Below, in pieces: positions 8,205-15,601 of a stretch of 15,601 nucleotides of DNA; within the stretch, counting starts at the first letter, position 1; every line of letters starts with the position of its first letter. The notes under the pieces were generated by a model. That model saw nothing but the letters and a program-made list of their open reading frames with translations, was not told the origin of the DNA and did not search any database. Source of the stretch: Burkholderiaceae bacterium (GTDB taxonomy: Bacteria; Pseudomonadota; Gammaproteobacteria; Burkholderiales; Burkholderiaceae). Both the position numbers and the translations under genes were made by a program. Where the stretch lies: the NCBI GenBank assembly GCA_947372155.1, contig CANBSM010000103.1, positions 1-15,601 of the forward strand, written 5' to 3'.

Positions 8205-8968
8205 AGGTTGTCTCCCCCATGGCTACCCATATAAGCCTCAACAACCAGTGGGTTGTTTGAAACCTCATGATAAGAACCCTCGGCCAGTACAGAACCGCGC
8301 TGCAAAACAGTAATGCGGTCGGCAATAGAAGAAACGACCTTCATATTGTGTTCAACCATCAGAATGGTGCGGCCCTTAGCCACACGATCAATCAACTCTG
8401 TTACGCGCTCAACATCTTCATGCCCCATGCCCTGAGTAGGCTCATCCAGGAGCATCAACTCTGGCTCCATAGCCAAGGTAGTTGCTATCTCGAGCGCCCT
8501 CTTACGGCCATAAGCTAGATTGAGTGTTTCTTCGTTGGCAAAGTCTTCCAGGCCAACCTCATGAAGAAGCTCTAGGGCACGCTCATTAAGCACGTTTAAG
8601 GAGTTGCCGGACTTCCAAAAATGAAACTCGGTGCCCAATCCGCGCTGCAGTGCAACGCGAACATTTTCAATAACGGTTAAGTGTGGAAAAACAGCAGAGA
8701 TCTGAAAAGAGCGAATGATGCCCCGTCGCGCAATTTGTGCGGGGGCCTCATTAGTAATATCAAAACCATTAAATAAGATTTGGCCGCTACTGGGCTCCAA
8801 AAACTTAGTTAGTAAATTGAAGCAGGTTGTCTTGCCAGCCCCATTGGGCCCAATCAAAGCATGAATGCTTCCCCGGGCGACATCTAGGTTCACATCGGTG
8901 ACCGCAGAAAACCCTTTAAAAGATTTACCCAGTCCAATTGTTTTTAATATTGTTTCTTGCAATCTCAT
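8201..8968 (-). CDS. livG: LivG-type ATPase subunit of the ABC importer
   Basis: This 255-residue ABC ATPase carries canonical catalytic motifs: Walker A GPNGAGKT at 40-47, Q-loop glutamine Q89, a LivG-style degenerate signature LAYGRKRALEIA at 151-162, Walker B LMLLDEPT at 171-178, and H-loop H207 in VEHNM. It is the first gene of the transporter operon, lies 105 bp after the DUF3717 stop, and is preceded by a G-rich Shine-Dalgarno (AGGGGG, about 11 bp upstream). It overlaps livF by 4 bp. Because its partner LivF has an arginine in Walker A, LivG may supply most of the ATPase activity; that is inference. Confidence 0.94.
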   Translation of the reverse strand: MRLQETILKTIGLGKSFKGFSAVTDVNLDVARGSIHALIGPNGAGKTTCFNLLTKFLEPSSGQILFNGFDITNEAPAQIARRGIIRSFQISAVFPHLTVIENVRVALQRGLGTEFHFWKSGNSLNVLNERALELLHEVGLEDFANEETLNLAYGRKRALEIATTLAMEPELMLLDEPTQGMGHEDVERVTELIDRVAKGRTILMVEHNMKVVSSIADRITVLQRGSVLAEGSYHEVSNNPLVVEAYMGSHGGDNL

Positions 8969-9024
8969 ACCCTCTACCCCCTACTTGGGAGCAAGAATAT
9001 GAGAATACCCCAAGATAGCGCGGC

Positions 9025-9035
9025 TTTATATAGCA
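9025..9035 (-). promoter_or_regulatory. possible promoter -10 region of the liv operon
   Basis: On the minus strand TGCTATATAAA contains either an extended -10 (TGC then TATATA) or a TATAAA hexamer, about 57-62 bp before the livG start. No good -35 is visible 16-18 bp upstream. The 105-bp gap between DUF3717 and livG is the only sizeable break in the gene string here, which makes a promoter likely, but this exact placement is weak. Confidence 0.35.
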
Positions 9036-9073
9036 ATAACCCTAAAAATTCAGGGGCAGACAAACAAAAGGGA

Positions 9074-9289
9074 TTAGGAAATTTTTTTAAATTGTTGGAT
9101 AGCTGAACGAGCCAACTCATCCAAGACATCCATCGGCACCCTCTGGGAGCCTTGGACAATCATTAACGCATAGGGTTTTGCTAGAGCGGCCGCTTCAGGG
9201 CAGAGTCGCAACTCGTCGCCTTCAGAGGGAGACTGGCTGCGCCAGTAGTTAATGGCGGCCTCTAACTCTTGAATTGTTACAAACAACAT
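9074..9289 (-). CDS. DUF3717 family small protein
   Basis: This 71-residue protein matches the pattern I recall for DUF3717 proteins of Burkholderiales: TIQELEAAINYWRSQSPS at the start, then a CPEAAALAKPYALMI block and a short C-terminal helix. The function is unknown. It is soluble, with no signal peptide or membrane segment, and looks all-helical. A stop codon lies five codons upstream of the ATG, so the start is right, but the Shine-Dalgarno is poor. It begins 11 bp after the SET gene stop and is probably co-transcribed with it and gyrB. Confidence 0.8.
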   Translation of the reverse strand: MLFVTIQELEAAINYWRSQSPSEGDELRLCPEAAALAKPYALMIVQGSQRVPMDVLDELARSAIQQFKKIS

Positions 9290-9300
9290 GAAAGTTATTT

Positions 9301-9795
9301 TTACTTATCTTTAGTTGCAAGCATGGTGCCGCGGCACTTTTTAGCGCCGCAACGACATTCGTAATCTTTTTTCATTTGCTTGGTAATCCTCCCCTCAATG
9401 TCGAGTGAGTAGTCATAAAACAATTCCTCACCAACCTCAAGAGCGCGCTTTGCATAAATAAAGACTCTTGGCTCACCATTAAAGGTGTCTTCTCGAGTTT
9501 CGCAAATAGGTTTGCATGAATGATTAATCCAGCGCGCAGCATTGCCGCCATACTTAGCATCAATTACACGACCATCTTCTAATGAAAAGTAAAAGGTGTG
9601 ATTGGGGTCCTTGGGGTCGTGTGGGTGGCGCTTCTCGGCCAACTTCCAACTAATGCGCTCACCCTTGTATTCAATAATTGCTTGTCCTTTTTTGATGGGC
9701 TTAGCAACAAAGACACCTTTTCCATGAATGGGTGAAGATTTCACAACAATTGAAGACCGGTCCACCTTAGGTGGTTTTAATTTTTTGGATGTCAT
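9301..9795 (-). CDS. SET-domain protein lysine methyltransferase with post-SET zinc motif
   Basis: This 164-residue protein is almost entirely a SET domain, the SAM-dependent protein lysine methyltransferase fold. The SAM-site GKGVFV segment is at residues 25-30, the catalytic pseudoknot strand WINHSC at 89-94, and GEELFYDYS, with the catalytic tyrosines, at 122-130. It ends with a post-SET motif C147-x-C149-x4-C154, which together with C94 of NHSC can bind one zinc, as in eukaryotic histone methyltransferases. The N-terminus is lysine-rich (KKLKPPK). It starts 3 bp after the gyrB stop, so it is tied to gyrB expression. The substrate is unknown; ribosomal or nucleoid proteins are possible. 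Confidence 0.9.
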   Translation of the reverse strand: MTSKKLKPPKVDRSSIVVKSSPIHGKGVFVAKPIKKGQAIIEYKGERISWKLAEKRHPHDPKDPNHTFYFSLEDGRVIDAKYGGNAARWINHSCKPICETREDTFNGEPRVFIYAKRALEVGEELFYDYSLDIEGRITKQMKKDYECRCGAKKCRGTMLATKDK

Positions 9796-9798
9796 AAA

Positions 9799-12303
<2,505 letters not shown>

Positions 12304-12308
12304 CTAAG

Positions 12309-13424
12309 TTAAATACGCATTGGCATCACAACATACTTAAAGCTCTCTGAGCCAGGCAGAGTAATCACAGCACTACTATTTGCGTCACCCAAACTAATTT
12401 GAATTTTTTCATTCTTAAGGTTAGATAAAACATCAAGTAAGTAACTGACATTAAATCCAATTTCCACTGCATCCCCAGCATACTCAGTTTCAATCTCCTC
12501 TTGAGCCTCTTCTTGCTCAGCATTAGTGGATTGAATTGTGATGCGGTTGGGTGACAGGGAAAAACGAACACCTTTAAATTTATCTGTTGTCAAAATAGCT
12601 GCACGTTGAAGAGCTGATTGCAGCGAATCACGTCCAACAACGAGTGAATTTTTTTGCCCTTTTGGAATTACCCTCTGGAAATCTGGAAACTTCCCTTCAA
12701 CCAATTTTGAAATTAACTCAATATCACCAAAAGAAAATTTAACTTGGTTTGCAGTAAGACTAATTTCTAGAGGCTCATCAGAGTCTTCGAGTAAATGCTG
12801 GCACTCAAGGATTGTTTTGCGAGGAATAATAATTTCTTGCTTTTGACCAGATCCTGATGGAGCCTCGATTAACTCAACTTGGGAGTAAGCAAGACGGTGA
12901 CCATCGGTTGCTACCGCAACCACCTCTTTACCATCAATAACCAACAACATCCCGTTCAAGTAATAACGGATATCTTGTTGAGCCATTGAAAAATGTACCT
13001 GGCTAATTAATTGACGAAAGCTTTTTTGCGACATTTTCCAAGCAGCAGTCACTTCACCAACGCTTTGCATCACCGGAAACTCTGTTGCAGAAAGTGTTTG
13101 TAATGAGAAGCGGCTTTTGCCACTCTGCACCACCATTTTATTGTCTTTAAGATTTAAAGATACTGGGCCCTCTGGCAGCGCGCGCAAAATGTCTAAAAGT
13201 TTTCTAGCGGCAACTGTAGTTGTTACATCTTCTGTGCCAACACCAAAGTTGGCATTAGTCGTAATTTGAATTTCAATATCAGTAGAGATGAATGAAACCT
13301 TTTCTCCAACTTTTTTAAATAAGAGGTTTGCCAAAATTGGCAGTGTATGTCTGCGTTCAACAATTCCACTAACAACCTGTAGAGGTTTTAGTAGGCTATC
13401 GCGAGAAGTGTTAACGAGTTGCAT
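12309..13424 (-). CDS. dnaN: DNA polymerase III beta subunit (sliding clamp)
   Basis: This 371-residue protein (E. coli 366) forms the dimeric ring that tethers polymerase III and many repair partners to DNA. It opens with the family signature SLLKPLQVVSGIVERRHTLPILANLLF, has ATDGHRLA in the middle domain at about residues 172-179, and ends in VVMPMRI, the C-terminal part of the partner-binding pocket. It lies between dnaA and gyrB, the classic order. The 264-bp spacer before it holds DnaA boxes and DnaA trios, so its promoter is probably sensitive to DnaA occupancy. Confidence 0.98.
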   Translation of the reverse strand: MQLVNTSRDSLLKPLQVVSGIVERRHTLPILANLLFKKVGEKVSFISTDIEIQITTNANFGVGTEDVTTTVAARKLLDILRALPEGPVSLNLKDNKMVVQSGKSRFSLQTLSATEFPVMQSVGEVTAAWKMSQKSFRQLISQVHFSMAQQDIRYYLNGMLLVIDGKEVVAVATDGHRLAYSQVELIEAPSGSGQKQEIIIPRKTILECQHLLEDSDEPLEISLTANQVKFSFGDIELISKLVEGKFPDFQRVIPKGQKNSLVVGRDSLQSALQRAAILTTDKFKGVRFSLSPNRITIQSTNAEQEEAQEEIETEYAGDAVEIGFNVSYLLDVLSNLKNEKIQISLGDANSSAVITLPGSESFKYVVMPMRI

Positions 13425-13425
13425 T

Positions 13426-13449
13426 GCTTTTAAATCCTTGTATATATCT
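13426..13449. other. AT-rich segment next to the DnaA trios (candidate unwinding region)
   Basis: The stretch TTTTAAATCCTTGTATATAT between dnaN and the trio repeats is AT-rich. It sits on the side where strand opening would extend if DnaA assembles along the trios away from the box. It also contains the dnaN leader and ribosome binding site. Confidence 0.45.
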
Positions 13450-13467
13450 TAGTAGTAATAGTAATAA
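13450..13467 (+). other. DnaA-trio element of the replication origin
   Basis: The plus strand reads TAG TAG TAA TAG TAA TAA: six uninterrupted triplets. Read 3' to 5' from the DnaA box side they are AAT AAT GAT AAT GAT GAT, exactly the 3'-[G/A]AT-5' form of the DnaA-trio defined in Bacillus subtilis, on which DnaA forms a single-strand filament. A GGGC patch (13468-13471) and a 13-nt spacer separate them from a DnaA box at 13481-13489 in the expected orientation. The position, between dnaA and dnaN and close to dnaN, also matches B. subtilis. Confidence 0.68.
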
Positions 13468-13480
13468 GGGCTTGAAATTC

Positions 13481-13489
13481 CGTGGATAA
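13481..13489 (-). promoter_or_regulatory. DnaA box beside the trios
   Basis: TTATCCACG on the minus strand, one mismatch from TTATCCACA. It is 13 nt from the trio array, in the orientation expected for loading DnaA onto the trios. Confidence 0.7.
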
Positions 13490-13533
13490 GTCAAAAACCC
13501 CTTACAAAACAACACATTGAAGACCAAAAAACC

Positions 13534-13575
13534 TGTGGAAAACTCTTGTATAAGCACTGCATAAAACGGGGATAA
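13534..13575 (-). promoter_or_regulatory. two weaker DnaA-box-like sites
   Basis: TTTTCCACA at 13534-13542 (one mismatch) and TTATCCCCG at 13567-13575 (two mismatches), both read on the minus strand, the same way as the box at 13481. They sit between the trio-proximal box and the main array and would be low-affinity sites at most. Confidence 0.45.
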
Positions 13576-13612
13576 CTTTTCATCAACACCCTATTTTTGC
13601 ATGAAGCTGACT

Positions 13613-13679
13613 CTTTCCACAATTTATCCACATCTAATCCCCAAACTTATCCCTAGGGTTGTCCACAAACTTATCCACA
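13613..13679 (+). repeat. phased array of six DnaA-box-like motifs (origin cluster)
   Basis: Six 9-mers in one orientation begin at 13613, 13624, 13635, 13647, 13659 and 13671: CTTTCCACA, TTATCCACA, TAATCCCCA, TTATCCCTA, TTGTCCACA and TTATCCACA. Two are perfect, one has one mismatch and three have two. The spacing is 11, 11, 12, 12 and 12 bp, close to one helical turn, so DnaA molecules would stack on one face. It lies directly after the dnaA stop and forms the downstream half of the origin. Confidence 0.75.
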
Positions 13680-13688
13680 GGCAAAAAA

Positions 13689-15116
13689 CTACGCCTTTAG
13701 GGTTTGCTCAATCACGTGAATTTCGTGATTTAACTGCCCATCATGAGCTCGTTCATCTGCAATCTTGCGAACGGCGTGAAGCACGGTTGTGTGGTCCCTG
13801 CCACCAAATAATTCACCAATCTCCGGAAGACTTTTCTGTGTCAACTCTTTGGCCATAAACATCGCAATTTGGCGGGGACGTGCAATATTGGCTGGACGCT
13901 TTTTAGAATACATGTCTGCGACCTTGATGCTGTAAAAATCAGCAACTGCCTTCTGAATGTTATCGACAGATATTTGACGGTTTTGGATAGAGAGCAGGTC
14001 TTTTAATGCTGTTCTAGCCACCTCAATCGTGACTTCGCGGCCATGGAAGCGTACAAACGCCAAAATCTTCCTCAAGGCCCCCTCTAGCTCGCGAACGTTT
14101 GATCGTAAATGCTTCGCCACAAAGAACGCAACATCCTCGCTCATAGGGATGCCTTCACTAACCGCTTTTTTCATCAAAATGGCTACACGCATTTCTAGTT
14201 CTGGCGGCTCAATTGCAACCGTTAGTCCAGAATCAAAGCGGGAAATGAGACGATCATCGATGCCTGCCATTTCTTTTGGGTAGGTATCGCTAGTAATAAT
14301 GACTTGGGCTTTATTGCTCAATAAAGCCTCAAAAGCGTAGAAAAACTCTTCCTGAGTTCTCGACTTTCCACTAAAGAATTGAATGTCGTCAATTAGTAAG
14401 AGGTCTAAGGAGTGGTAGTAGCGCTTAAAACGGTCAAACGCTTTTTGTTGATAAGCGCGAACCACATCGGAAACATACTGTTCTGCATGGATATAACGAA
14501 TTCGGGCGTTAGGCTTCTCTTTTAAGAGGTGGTTGCCAATAGCGTGAATTAAATGGGTTTTACCTAAACCCACGCCACCGTATAAGAACATGGGGTTGTA
14601 GGAGGTGCCGGGGTTGTGAGCCACCTGAATCGATGCGGCCCTGGCCAGTTGGTTGGCTTTGCCCGTAACAAATGTTTCAAAAGTTAGGTTTGGGTTGAGT
14701 TTGGAATGGTCCTCAATCTCAAAAGCGCTCTCTTCGACCGAGATGCTCGGCTCCAAAACCTCATTAGAGATATTTTTTTCTAAAGGCTCTTCTATTGTTA
14801 TGGTGGGCGCAACATTTGTTGTGCCACCTTCAATCGCCAAAGTAAAAGCTACATTAATGGGGCGACCAAAATACTGGGAGGCCAACTCCTGGAATCGGTC
14901 TGCAAATGTCTTTTTAGTCCAATCCAATTTAAATCGATTGGGTGCCCCAATTGTTAGTGAGTCATCACTTTCAATAAAAGACAATAAAGTAAGGGGCTGA
15001 ATCCATGTTTTAAACTGTTGGGGTGACAGTTCGCGGGATAAAATGCCGATAGCATCATCCCAGAACCCCAGTGGGCTAATTGAATTCAAGGCGGGAGGAT
15101 TGTGTAGGTTGCTCAT
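13689..15116 (-). CDS. dnaA: DnaA, chromosomal replication initiator
   Basis: From the ATG at 15116 the protein has 475 residues. Domain I (about 1-95) has [24 protein letters not shown] variable acidic linker follows (about 95-140). The AAA+ domain has Walker A GGVGLGKT at 180-187 and Walker B LLLIDDIQ at 239-246. Domain IV carries the DNA-binding signature GRDHTT at 439-444 for recognition of TTATCCACA. A longer frame opens at a TTG (15161), but that codon is part of a DnaA box and precedes the predicted -10, so I prefer the ATG, although it has no clear Shine-Dalgarno. It is divergent from rpmH, with DnaA boxes both upstream and downstream, so autoregulation is likely. Confidence 0.96.
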   Translation of the reverse strand: MSNLHNPPALNSISPLGFWDDAIGILSRELSPQQFKTWIQPLTLLSFIESDDSLTIGAPNRFKLDWTKKTFADRFQELASQYFGRPINVAFTLAIEGGTTNVAPTITIEEPLEKNISNEVLEPSISVEESAFEIEDHSKLNPNLTFETFVTGKANQLARAASIQVAHNPGTSYNPMFLYGGVGLGKTHLIHAIGNHLLKEKPNARIRYIHAEQYVSDVVRAYQQKAFDRFKRYYHSLDLLLIDDIQFFSGKSRTQEEFFYAFEALLSNKAQVIITSDTYPKEMAGIDDRLISRFDSGLTVAIEPPELEMRVAILMKKAVSEGIPMSEDVAFFVAKHLRSNVRELEGALRKILAFVRFHGREVTIEVARTALKDLLSIQNRQISVDNIQKAVADFYSIKVADMYSKKRPANIARPRQIAMFMAKELTQKSLPEIGELFGGRDHTTVLHAVRKIADERAHDGQLNHEIHVIEQTLKA

Positions 15117-15131
15117 ATTTTTGGAGGATCC

Positions 15132-15160
15132 ATTGTAGCGATGCTCCAAAGTTATCCACA
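15132..15160 (-). promoter_or_regulatory. predicted dnaA promoter overlapping a DnaA box
   Basis: The minus strand has TACAAT at 15132-15137 (one mismatch from TATAAT) and TTGTGG 18 bp upstream. The -35 overlaps the perfect DnaA box at 15152-15160. The predicted start near 15125 leaves a leader of only about nine nt before the ATG. DnaA bound here would block the promoter. Confidence 0.5.
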
Positions 15161-15202
15161 AGCAACAAAAACGTGGAAAAGCTGTGGATAACTTGTGAAT
15201 AA
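15152..15202. promoter_or_regulatory. DnaA box cluster upstream of dnaA
   Basis: TTATCCACA at 15152-15160 (plus) and at 15183-15191 (minus) are perfect, and TTATTCACA at 15194-15202 (minus) fits TTATNCACA. TTTTCCACG at 15172-15180 (minus) has two mismatches. The cluster lies in the dnaA-rpmH spacer, forms the upstream half of a bipartite origin, and overlaps the dnaA promoter. Confidence 0.8.
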
Positions 15203-15262
15203 TAGAAAAATCTCCATTTAAATTAATGATTTAAGAGAAATTTAATCAAAAATAGAGAAAAA
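15203..15262. other. AT-rich stretch between the DnaA boxes and rpmH
   Basis: About 60 bp composed almost only of A and T with few G or C, next to the three consensus DnaA boxes. It could be a second unwinding region or simply promoter-upstream DNA for rpmH. No ordered trio row is visible in it. Confidence 0.4.
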
Positions 15263-15286
15263 CACCTACATATTCATCAAGATAGA

Positions 15287-15315
15287 TTGACCTTTTGCTC
15301 TGCAACAAGGAAAAT
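15287..15315 (+). promoter_or_regulatory. predicted rpmH promoter
   Basis: TTGACC at 15287-15292 (five of six matches to TTGACA) is followed after 17 bp by GAAAAT at 15310-15315 (four of six). The start would be near 15322, with a leader of about 17 nt that contains the AGGGA Shine-Dalgarno before rpmH. Confidence 0.5.
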
Positions 15316-15338
15316 ACTTGGTTTTCCAGGGATCGAAC

Positions 15339-15473
15339 ATGAAAAGAACTTACCAACCCTCAGTAACCCGTCGCAAGCGCACACACGGCTTCCGTATTCG
15401 CATGAAAACCAAAAGCGGACGTGCAGTTTTAAATGCTCGTCGTGCAAAAGGTCGCAAGCGTTTGGCTGTTTAA
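15339..15473 (+). CDS. rpmH: 50S ribosomal protein L34
   Basis: This 44-residue, very basic protein starts [18 protein letters not shown] and ends [12 protein letters not shown], the complete L34 pattern with the length usual in betaproteobacteria. It is a component of the large ribosomal subunit. An AGGGA Shine-Dalgarno lies about 7 bp before the ATG. It is transcribed away from dnaA and is followed after 8 bp by the open frame of rnpA, the universal pair. Confidence 0.98.
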
Positions 15474-15481
15474 TTTAGCCA

Positions 15482-15601
15482 TTGAATAGCGCAAGGATTT
15501 CTGAATTACTAAAAGCACGCCCCAAGACAAGTTTGTATTGGGGTATGTATGTTGCATCCACTCAAGAGGGCTTTAAGCCTGACTTGGGTGTTGCAGTTGC
15601 A
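15482..15601 (+). CDS. rnpA: ribonuclease P protein component, N-terminal part (partial)
   Basis: The frame after rpmH runs 40 codons to the window edge and reads SELLKARPKTSLYWGMYVAS, then PDLGVAVA. The LGVAVA strand and the preceding SLYWGMYVAS strand match the first beta strands of RnpA, which binds the catalytic RNase P RNA for tRNA 5' processing. A TAG lies two codons upstream (15476-15478). The only start that keeps the N-terminal region is TTG at 15482, with no clear Shine-Dalgarno, so translation may be coupled to rpmH. The first in-frame ATG, codon 22 (15545), would cut into the domain. Confidence 0.8.
   Translation, partial: MNSARISELLKARPKTSLYWGMYVASTQEGFKPDLGVAVA

Noticed and set aside
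9041..9056. Small hairpin CCCT...AGGG between DUF3717 and livG as a terminator
   Set aside because: A four-base stem with an eight-base loop and no U-tract is too weak.
13489..13494. TTGACT (minus strand) as the -35 of a dnaN promoter
   Set aside because: No acceptable -10 is found 16-18 bp downstream; it falls on CCCTTA and the trio row.
13710..13730. Perfect 7-bp inverted repeat AATCACG / CGTGATT near the dnaA 3' end, with a CACGTG core resembling half of parS
   Set aside because: It lies in coding sequence for NHEIHVI, has only partial similarity to parS, and is short enough to be chance.
15117..15161. N-terminal extension of DnaA from TTG at 15161 (15 extra residues)
   Set aside because: The TTG is part of a perfect DnaA box, the extra residues do not resemble a DnaA N-terminus, and the predicted -10 lies downstream of it.

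Overview
The window is the chromosomal replication-origin neighbourhood of a betaproteobacterium, most likely Polynucleobacter or a close relative in Burkholderiales. The grounds are the gene order (rnpA-rpmH / dnaA-dnaN-gyrB, and mnmG-rsmG-parA-parB nearby), the L34 sequence typed from the + strand, a small DUF3717-type protein, and the moderate GC content. The genus is inferred by recall, not by a search.

Layout, read right to left because almost everything is on the minus strand. rnpA (start only) and rpmH run rightwards from about 15340. The dnaA-rpmH spacer (15117-15338) holds three consensus DnaA boxes and an AT-rich stretch. Leftwards come dnaA, a 264-bp dnaA-dnaN spacer with a phased array of DnaA boxes and a row of DnaA-trio repeats, then dnaN, gyrB, a SET-domain lysine methyltransferase gene and a DUF3717 gene, all tightly packed. 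Next is a complete five-gene ABC importer of the branched-chain amino acid/amide (HAAT) type in the order livG-livF-binding protein-livH-livM, closed by a GC-rich hairpin. It is followed by a TSUP-family permease (YfcA-like) whose start codon is unclear. At the left end is the mnmG-rsmG-parA-parB operon, with one perfect parS site in its promoter and a second inside mnmG.

How the parts work together. DnaA, the clamp DnaN, gyrase B and the two DnaA-box clusters form the initiation module, laid out like the bipartite origins of Bacillus and Helicobacter. ParA, ParB and two parS sites about 11.5-13 kb from the origin form the segregation module. mnmG and rsmG add tRNA and 16S rRNA modification. 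The liv importer is accessory transport sitting between the initiation and segregation blocks.

The points most worth following are: the six-unit DnaA-trio element next to a DnaA box and GC-rich spacer (13450-13489); the six-box array phased at 11-12 bp; the parS site overlapping the predicted -35 of the par operon; the TSUP gene lacking any ATG/GTG/TTG at the place where its first membrane helix must begin; and a bacterial SET enzyme with a complete eukaryote-like post-SET zinc site directly behind gyrB.
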